A program made the translations under genes and the position numbers. Positions 1-3,635 of a stretch of 6,015 nucleotides of DNA are shown piece by piece. A model generated the notes under the pieces. The model did not search any database, was not told where the DNA came from, and was given only the letters and a program-made list of their open reading frames with translations. Source of the stretch: Phycisphaerae bacterium (GTDB taxonomy: Bacteria; Planctomycetota; Phycisphaerae; Sedimentisphaerales; SG8-4); NCBI GenBank assembly GCA_030614945.1, contig JAUXAH010000119.1:1-6015 (forward strand), read 5' to 3'. Numbering within the stretch: the first letter of the stretch is position 1; each line of letters opens with the position of its first letter.

Positions 1-2
1 AT

Positions 3-194
3 TCACCACCAGATATGGTGCTTTTGTTTGAGACTAAAGGAGGCTGGAATCAGTTTGGTGGGCCGGAGATATTGACAACTGAAAATCATAAGGGTAAGGG
101 CTGCAATGTATTATTCAATGATTCGCGCGTAGAGTTCGTGAGAACGGAGCGGCTTGGGGAACTGAAGTGGGAGGTTGAGGAAGGCGAGAAGTAG
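3..194 (+). CDS. C-terminal end of a prepilin-like secreted protein (H-X9-DG-type tail), 5' truncated by the window
   Basis: The frame beginning at base 3 is open to a TAG at 192-194 and gives 63 residues ending in WEVEEGEK. The segment ENHKGKGCNVLFNDSRVEF is the planctomycete 'H-X9-DG' type ending, a His followed about ten residues later by an Asp in a small beta hairpin (NVLF-D-x-hydrophobic-EF). In this family the N-terminus usually carries a type IV prepilin-like methylation and TM segment, and the proteins are exported and anchored at the cell surface. That N-terminus lies outside the window. Two things differ from the usual form: there are ten rather than nine residues between His and Asp, and the Gly after Asp is Ser (NDSRV instead of NDGHV). 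The exact function of the family is unknown. The reading is confident as a coding end, less so as to family. Confidence 0.7.
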   Translation, partial: SPPDMVLLFETKGGWNQFGGPEILTTENHKGKGCNVLFNDSRVEFVRTERLGELKWEVEEGEK

Positions 195-220
195 TTTTGA
201 GTTTTGAGTGTTTAGTTTTG
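193..220. repeat. Tandem heptamer AGTTTTG, four units
   Basis: Starting inside the stop codon of the preceding gene, four consecutive 7-base units can be read: AGTTTTG, AGTTTTG, AGTGTTT, AGTTTTG. A further partial AGTTG follows. The third unit is degenerate. Simple-sequence spacers like this recur in the window (1951-1978, 5587-5714) and look like a property of the genome rather than a regulatory site. A weak sigma70-like pair (TTGAGT at 204-209, GATAAA at 226-231) falls here, but it is built from the repeat and I do not call it a promoter. Confidence 0.7.
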
Positions 221-243
221 AGTTGATAAACAGGAGGAAAATT

Positions 244-309
244 ATGTGGTGCAGGACGAGTAAAATTTTGTTGTTGGTTTTTGTGGATTATATTGGGGCT
301 TTGGCGTAG
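244..309 (+). pseudogene. 21-codon ORF with strong RBS, probable remnant of a signal peptide
   Basis: ATG at 244 is preceded by a near-perfect Shine-Dalgarno AGGAGG (232-237) with a 6-nt gap, the best RBS in the window. It encodes MWCRTSKILLLVFVDYIGAL plus Ala, then TAG. The peptide has a positively charged start, a hydrophobic core and an A-x-A-like end (GALA), as in a Sec signal peptide. After the TAG the same frame continues only seven codons (NFALNEL) to another TAG at 331-333. The simplest inference is the decayed 5' end of a secreted-protein gene, with CAG changed to TAG or the body of the gene lost. A genuine small hydrophobic peptide, or a leader translated ahead of the next gene, is possible. 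Confidence 0.35.
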
Positions 310-332
310 AATTTTGCTCTTAATGAGTTATA

Positions 333-354
333 GGGCAGGCAAGTGGGCCTGCCC
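333..354. repeat. GC-rich palindromic (REP-like) hairpin
   Basis: GGGCAGGC (333-340) pairs perfectly with GCCTGCCC (347-354) around a 6-nt loop. The flanking TA and CTA can extend the pairing if one C is bulged. It ends 11 bases before the ATG of the lipoprotein gene. Short 'TAGGGGCAGGC...GCCTGCCCCTA' palindromes are known as dispersed elements in several phyla. It is not followed by a T tract, so it is not a typical Rho-independent terminator. In the mRNA it could shield the start of the downstream gene. Confidence 0.6.
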
Positions 355-365
355 CTACGGGTAAA

Positions 366-1499
366 ATGTCCAGGTTAAGAGGATATGCTGTGTGTAAGTG
401 TGCTTTTTTATTAGCGTTATTGGTTTTGTTTTCCGGCTGCGGCGGTAAGAAGCCGAAGTATAGCGAGGAAGAGCTGGCGGCGATTCCTTTTGTGCAGAGG
501 ACGGGTCTGCCGGAGGCATCAGGCGGATTTGTGCTGGCGGTGGGCGGTGAGACCATAACTGCTGATGAAATGGTTTTGCCGTTTATAGAAGATTTCAAGC
601 CACTTGCGAAAAGAAGTAGTTTTGAGCAGTTCAAGTTGCGGGCCAGGGGTGACCTTGAGAGGGTTCTTATAATCAAAGTATCGGATATTTTGCTTTATCA
701 GGAGGCCAAAAAAGATGCGGGAGAACAATTTGATGAAGCTGTGGAAAAGGCGGCAGAAACGGAAGTGAGGAAATTTGTTGTCGGCTTCGGGGGCGATTAC
801 GCCAGGGCGGAAGAGGCACTAAAACAGGGAGGAATGGATTGGCGGAGCTTTAAGGAATATCAGAAAAAGGTGATTCTCACTCAATCTTACATAGCATCGC
901 AATTGCCGGACAACAGGCCAATCACTTACACCGAGCTGGTGGACACCTATAATGAAATGAAAAAAGACGAAAGATTCTCTACGGAGGCGATGTTAAAGTT
1001 TCGGCTCATTGATATTAAGCCGGCTGAATTGGAAGTGGCGGACGCAAATCAGAGTCGGCTCGAACAGGCAAAAGAGCTGGCCGGTGAATTGGTTAGACGT
1101 TTGCGGGCAGGTGAAGATTTCGGCGAATTGGCCAGGAAGTATTCACACGGGCACAGGCGAGAGTTTGGCGGATTGTGGAAGCCGAGGCAGCCGGAGAATC
1201 TGGAAAAGCCGTATGATGTTCTTGCGACCGAGGCTGAAAGAATTGAGCCGGGGCAGATTGCAGGGCCAATCGAGACGGGAGAGCATATTTTCATAATGAA
1301 GCTGGAAGAGAAACAGTCGAAAAGCTTTAAGTCTCTTGAAAAGGTGCAGGGGGAGGTAGAGGCCAAAATTATTTTTGACCGCCGGAAAAAAGCTGTTGAC
1401 AGGCTTACTGCCAAACTTTGGCGGCAAGCGGCCCTGAGTAATATGGACGCATTCATAGATTTCTGCCTGGGGAAAATTTACCGAATGAGCAACGAATAA
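366..1499 (+). CDS. Parvulin-type (PpiC/SurA-like) peptidyl-prolyl isomerase lipoprotein
   Basis: This is a 377-residue exported folding factor or chaperone. Residues 1-25 are a lipoprotein signal: a basic start, a hydrophobic core (FLLALLVLF) and a lipobox ending SGC with Cys25 as the lipidated residue. It is therefore expected to be anchored in a membrane facing the periplasm. A helical, SurA-N-like region spans about 60-200. The parvulin domain spans about 206-315. Its markers are FGELARKYSHGHRREFGGLW (252-271), the EPGQIAGPI loop (294-302) and GEHIFIMKLEE (305-315). A charged helical tail follows. The first-strand His of active parvulins (usually SHILV) seems replaced by Arg in KFRLIDI, so it may act as a chaperone rather than an isomerase. 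That is inference from motif alignment by eye. ATG 366 is the first start after in-frame stops at 321 and 324, and it has no clear RBS. acpS follows after 55 bp on the same strand. Confidence 0.88.
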   Translation: MSRLRGYAVCKCAFLLALLVLFSGCGGKKPKYSEEELAAIPFVQRTGLPEASGGFVLAVGGETITADEMVLPFIEDFKPLAKRSSFEQFKLRARGDLERVLIIKVSDILLYQEAKKDAGEQFDEAVEKAAETEVRKFVVGFGGDYARAEEALKQGGMDWRSFKEYQKKVILTQSYIASQLPDNRPITYTELVDTYNEMKKDERFSTEAMLKFRLIDIKPAELEVADANQSRLEQAKELAGELVRRLRAGEDFGELARKYSHGHRREFGGLWKPRQPENLEKPYDVLATEAERIEPGQIAGPIETGEHIFIMKLEEKQSKSFKSLEKVQGEVEAKIIFDRRKKAVDRLTAKLWRQAALSNMDAFIDFCLGKIYRMSNE

Positions 1500-1503
1500 A
1501 TTG

Positions 1504-1538
1504 GTAATTGGTGATTATTTAAGTATTTGACCAATTAC
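1504..1538. repeat. Inverted repeat between the lipoprotein gene and acpS
   Basis: GTAATTGGT (1504-1512) and ACCAATTAC (1530-1538) form a perfect 9-bp stem around a 17-nt AT-rich loop. It directly follows the stop of the lipoprotein gene and lies 16 bases before the acpS ATG. With only AT-rich pairs and no T tract it is a weak terminator candidate. It more resembles the 'TTGGTAATTGG' simple-repeat spacers of this genome type. It may leave acpS co-transcribed with the upstream gene. Confidence 0.5.
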
Positions 1539-1554
1539 TAAGTGGGATTAACGG

Positions 1555-1944
1555 ATGGAAATAGTGGCACACGGGATAGACCTTGTGGATTGTCCGCGAA
1601 TAGAAGAGATGATAAAGCGGCACGGCGAGCGCTTTATTAACAGGATTTTTACTGCCGCTGAACAGGCCTACGCCGAGGCGAATAAGGACCGAATAGAGAA
1701 ATTAGCCGGGCGTTTTGCGGCAAAGGAGGCAATTCTTAAACTGATGGGGACGGGCTGGCGGGGTAAGATTGCCTGGACGGATATAGAGGTAGTAAACAAT
1801 CCTGCCGGTCAGCCTGAGGTTAGTCTCACCGGGGAGGTCAAGAAGCTTGCCGAGAAGTTCGGGATTAAACATATAAGCGTTAGTATCACACATACGGCAA
1901 ATTTTGCAATTGCATCGGCAGTTGCGCTGGCAGAGAAAAGTTAA
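1555..1944 (+). CDS. acpS: Holo-[acyl-carrier-protein] synthase
   Basis: AcpS moves the 4'-phosphopantetheine arm from CoA to the conserved Ser of apo-ACP, making ACP active for fatty acid synthesis. It is a cytoplasmic, Mg2+-dependent enzyme that works as a homotrimer. The 129-residue length is typical. Visible motifs are GIDLVD (7-12) with metal-binding Asp9, the helix RFAAKEAILKLMGTG (53-67) with the second metal ligand Glu58, the WTDIEV strand (75-80), and the C-terminal SVSITHTANFAIA segment (108-120), which corresponds to the family's S-x-S-H-T. Start ATG 1555 leaves GIDLV at the usual distance from the N-terminus, though no strong RBS precedes it. The gene follows the parvulin lipoprotein by 55 bp and may share its transcript. 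Nothing is missing, so it is probably functional. Confidence 0.95.
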   Translation: MEIVAHGIDLVDCPRIEEMIKRHGERFINRIFTAAEQAYAEANKDRIEKLAGRFAAKEAILKLMGTGWRGKIAWTDIEVVNNPAGQPEVSLTGEVKKLAEKFGIKHISVSITHTANFAIASAVALAEKS

Positions 1945-1950
1945 GAGTGC

Positions 1951-1978
1951 CTAAAGTGAGCTAAAGTGACTAAAGTAA
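1951..1978. repeat. Short tandem repeat CTAAAGTGA, three units
   Basis: Immediately after acpS there are three near-identical units: CTAAAGTGAG (1951-1960), CTAAAGTGA (1961-1969) and CTAAAGTAA (1970-1978). This is a simple degenerate repeat of the same style as those at 193 and 5587. I infer no function. Confidence 0.65.
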
Positions 1979-2250
1979 CTTGTCATTACTGGATTGTCTT
2001 CAATTTCAATCTCTCAAAGCACATAACACCACATTTCACTTTTGTTTGACCCGCCGGGAGCAAAACGTAAGGTGCAGGCAATTATTCGACATCTTGTGGC
2101 CAAGCCGTTGAATCTCTAGCTAAGCGCTTTTACGTAAGTTTTTTGATGTTCTGTAGCATAAGGCCACCAATATCTCGCCAAAAAGCCTGTTTTTGCAGCC
2201 ATTGACCGGAAAAATTGGCTATTTACATTTAAAAACTTTTCTGAAACCGC
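1979..2250. other. Intergenic stretch between convergent genes, no recognisable gene
   Basis: This stretch separates acpS (+) from the convergent minus-strand gene ending at 2251. I read both strands and found no ORF with coding features, no tRNA fold and no strong terminator. The only local structures are two short palindromes close together, AAGCGCTT (2122-2129) and TTACGTAA (2130-2137), with a TTTTTT run just after at 2139-2144. They are too small to support a terminator. A convergent pair would be expected to need terminators here. Confidence 0.5.
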
Positions 2251-2703
2251 TTAGTCTCGCCATTTCCCGACCGAATCCCAGAATGAACTAAGGAGTAGCG
2301 CCAAAGAATGGTTGTGCATGTCCATATGGAGGAAGACCCGTTGCATTGCCCGTTTCCCGCCTTCCTGCTCCAGTTTCGTGCCAATAGCACGAATTTTTTC
2401 GTACTGAGGGTACTCTTTCTTGAGTGGGTATCCGTTGTCCAAGCCCCATTTGTATGCTTCCGCCAACAATTCTAACAGGATAGGAACCTCTTCTGGTTCT
2501 TCGTCCTCTCCTCTTGCAATTCGTTCCATCATTTGCTCGTAATCATTGCCCCAAAGAGCAACAAATGGTTTGTTCTTGAGGTCGAAAGGGTCAGCGTAAA
2601 CAATATCTTTTTTCACCGCCTTGTCGCGTCGAGACAGCAGGAACACGGCCAAGATCGTAGGTACCACTACTACAACCGCAAAAACAATTAGGAATTCATA
2701 CAT
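2251..2703 (-). CDS. Conserved hypothetical protein with one N-terminal membrane helix
   Basis: This is a 150-residue protein of unknown function. Residues 3-24 are a single strongly hydrophobic helix rich in Val (FAVVVVVPTILAVFLL), followed at once by RRDKAVKK. By the positive-inside rule the C-terminal domain should therefore be cytoplasmic. An acidic stretch (ARGEDEEPEEV, about 64-74) leads to a helical soluble part with LLELLAEAYKWGLDNGYPL and then YEKIRAIGTKLEQEGGKRAM...SSFWDSVGKWRD. From memory, the last ~55 residues resemble a small conserved hypothetical module of the form 'IG-x2-L-x3-GG-x2-M-x2-V ... W-x-x-IG-x-W'; I cannot verify this here. The start at 2703 has a GGAG (2715-2718) 11 nt upstream. 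A good promoter lies at 2853-2881, giving an untranslated leader of roughly 140 nt. The neighbours on the same strand have their own promoter. Confidence 0.8.
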   Translation of the reverse strand: MYEFLIVFAVVVVVPTILAVFLLSRRDKAVKKDIVYADPFDLKNKPFVALWGNDYEQMMERIARGEDEEPEEVPILLELLAEAYKWGLDNGYPLKKEYPQYEKIRAIGTKLEQEGGKRAMQRVFLHMDMHNHSLALLLSSFWDSVGKWRD

Positions 2704-2852
2704 CTTAGGACTCGCTCCAACTATGATTATATGGTTTCCTTATAAGAACTCATCTCTGTTTCAGTGTGCGTATAACATCCTCACCCTTCTCTTTCAAGAC
2801 AAAAAACAATTTATTCCGAGTTTAGACAATCTCCACTGAACATTAGGATACC

Positions 2853-2881
2853 ATTATTAGAGAAATGATATCGATGGTCAA
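2853..2881 (-). promoter_or_regulatory. Sigma70-type promoter for the 2251-2703 gene
   Basis: Read on the minus strand, TTGACC (2876-2881, five of six consensus bases) is followed by a 17-nt spacer and AATAAT (2853-2858, five of six). This is the optimal spacing. Transcription should begin near 2846. The spacer end CATTTCTC plus the -10 start AATA is nearly the same as in the promoter at 3493-3521. Confidence 0.6.
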
Positions 2882-2908
2882 GATAATAAATACGCATCAT
2901 GTAAGCGG

Positions 2909-3139
2909 TTAGCTTGCCACTTTCAAGGCGTCCTGCGCTTCGCGAGGCAGTTCGACAAGAATGAAGTAGGACTCAGGATATAGGTAGTCCTCCCCGGACT
3001 CATCAACGATTCTCAGGTATCCTTCCTTCGCTGCCCCATCGTCCGGCAGGACTGCGTAAATCTTACGCTTTTCCAAATCCTCACATTCCTTGTTCTCTAT
3101 GCAAAGCGCAAATGACTGTTCTTTGCTTTCTTTAGCCAT
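2909..3139 (-). CDS. Small conserved hypothetical protein, second gene of a two-gene operon
   Basis: This is a 76-residue acidic protein of unknown function with no signal or TM segment, so probably cytoplasmic. The core KIYAVLPDDGAAKEGYLRI followed by VDESGEDYLYPESYFILVELP reads as a compact beta-rich fold. I remember this pattern (a KIY-x-VLPD strand, then DESGEDYLYP-x-x-YF-x-x-x-ELP) from a widespread family of uncharacterised proteins, but cannot confirm it without a search. The start at 3139 is 4 nt past the stop of the upstream gene. Its weak RBS (TGGA, about 8 nt upstream) lies in that gene's last codons, so the two are probably translationally coupled. No promoter is seen between them. 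A paired arrangement of two small proteins can suggest a toxin-antitoxin module, but neither carries a motif of a known one. Confidence 0.78.
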   Translation of the reverse strand: MAKESKEQSFALCIENKECEDLEKRKIYAVLPDDGAAKEGYLRIVDESGEDYLYPESYFILVELPREAQDALKVAS

Positions 3140-3143
3140 AGCT

Positions 3144-3377
3144 TTAATCCAGTAATCTTTTGATTTTTAACTTCTTTCTGCCTATGCCATGGGCTTCATA
3201 CCAGTGAATCTCAGCACTGCAGATACTTCCACTCTGAAGGCGGACCTTAGCGACCCCTTTAAGTTTTCGCCATTTAGCGGAGCCATATTGTTTACGAAGC
3301 CGCATAATATCTCTGATTCTCCCACCGGTGGTTATCGTTTCAATACTCTTAATCTCACCTATTATCTCAAAATACAT
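3144..3377 (-). CDS. Small basic conserved hypothetical protein, first gene of a two-gene operon
   Basis: This is a 77-residue basic protein of unknown function. It opens with MYFEIIGEIKSIETI, continues RDIMRLRKQYGSAKWRKLKGVAKVRL, and ends in AEIHWYEAHGIGRKKLKIKR. The Arg/Lys content and the alternating strand pattern would suit a nucleic-acid or ribosome contact, which is inference only. I recall 'RLRK-x-YG-x-x-x-WRK-x-KG ... HWYEA-x-GIG' as a conserved uncharacterised family in several phyla. A good RBS (AGGA at 3384-3387, 6 nt gap) supports the start at 3377. The promoter at 3493-3521 gives a leader of about 110 nt. The gene is followed after 4 nt by the acidic 76-residue protein. The basic/acidic pairing hints that the two could bind each other. 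Confidence 0.78.
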   Translation of the reverse strand: MYFEIIGEIKSIETITTGGRIRDIMRLRKQYGSAKWRKLKGVAKVRLQSGSICSAEIHWYEAHGIGRKKLKIKRLLD

Positions 3378-3452
3378 ACTAAATCCTGTATTTTATCCAT
3401 CTGCTTACTCTGTACCAAGTGCACCCAACTATTGGTTATATAGTTTTGTATA

Positions 3453-3474
3453 AGAACCCGAACTTATCGGTTCT
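3453..3474. repeat. Inverted repeat in the leader of the two-gene operon
   Basis: AGAACC(C)GA (3453-3461) pairs with TCGGTTCT (3467-3474) with one bulged C and a five-base loop. It lies a few bases downstream of the predicted start of transcription of the minus-strand operon. It could be an operator or a stem in the leader RNA. Function is not shown by the sequence. Confidence 0.4.
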
Positions 3475-3492
3475 GCAATATAAACCACGTAT

Positions 3493-3521
3493 AGTATTAG
3501 GGAAATGGCCTCAATTGTCAA
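3493..3521 (-). promoter_or_regulatory. Sigma70-type promoter for the two-gene operon
   Basis: On the minus strand a perfect -35 TTGACA (3516-3521) is followed by a 17-nt spacer and AATACT (3493-3498, four of six). TACTAT two bases further downstream is an alternative -10. An 11-bp perfect palindrome TCAAGACTTGA (3518-3528) overlaps the -35 box and could be a repressor site. The promoter points away from mnmG, so this is a divergent intergenic region. I could not find an equally good plus-strand promoter for mnmG. Confidence 0.65.
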
Positions 3522-3549
3522 GACTTGATTAAAGAGTTCAAAAAAGCTA

Positions 3550-3629
3550 TCCCGCACCAATTGTCCTGTATCGTTTCAACCTCCCAGCAGTTGCTTTGTA
3601 ATACCACTATGGATACAATTGGTGCGGGA
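3550..3629. mobile_element. 80-bp MITE-like element with perfect 15-bp inverted termini, upstream of mnmG
   Basis: TCCCGCACCAATTGT (3550-3564) and its exact reverse complement ACAATTGGTGCGGGA (3615-3629) enclose 50 bases. The element is bordered on both sides by CTA (3547-3549 and 3630-3632), which could be a 3-bp target duplication. It contains no gene, as expected of a miniature inverted-repeat transposable element. The alternative is a regulatory hairpin: in the mnmG mRNA the right arm ends 6 bases before ATG 3636 and contains the only RBS-like sequence (GCGGGA), so folding would hide it. The inverted repeat is certain. The mobile interpretation is inference. Confidence 0.5.
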
Positions 3630-3635
3630 CTAAAT

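Noticed and set aside
320..728. Minus-strand ORFs antisense to the lipoprotein gene
   Set aside because: They are shadow frames of a clearly coding plus-strand gene and have no recognisable domains.
2041..2120. Possible tRNA or attachment site in the acpS downstream gap
   Set aside because: No acceptor stem, anticodon arm or T-arm consensus could be assembled on either strand.
2121..2144. Possible Rho-independent terminator made of AAGCGCTT/TTACGTAA with a T run
   Set aside because: The palindromes are only 8 bp with no loop, so no stable stem precedes the T run.
2621..2839. Plus-strand ORF of 72 codons
   Set aside because: It overlaps the minus-strand membrane-protein gene and its leader, has no RBS and has a low-complexity Thr-rich start. 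It is a shadow frame.
3189..3443. Plus-strand ORF of 84 codons
   Set aside because: It is antisense to the 77-residue gene, which has a good RBS, a promoter and a conserved-looking sequence.
3449..3484. Plus-strand -10-like boxes (TATAAG, TATAAA) as an mnmG promoter
   Set aside because: Neither has a -35-like hexamer at 16-18 nt, and AT-rich intergenic DNA gives such matches by chance.
3525..3635. N-terminal extension of mnmG from TTG 3525 or ATG 3609
   Set aside because: It would add 37 or 9 residues with no family counterpart, has no RBS, and is translated from the inverted-repeat element. ATG 3636 gives normal length and spacing to the FAD motif.
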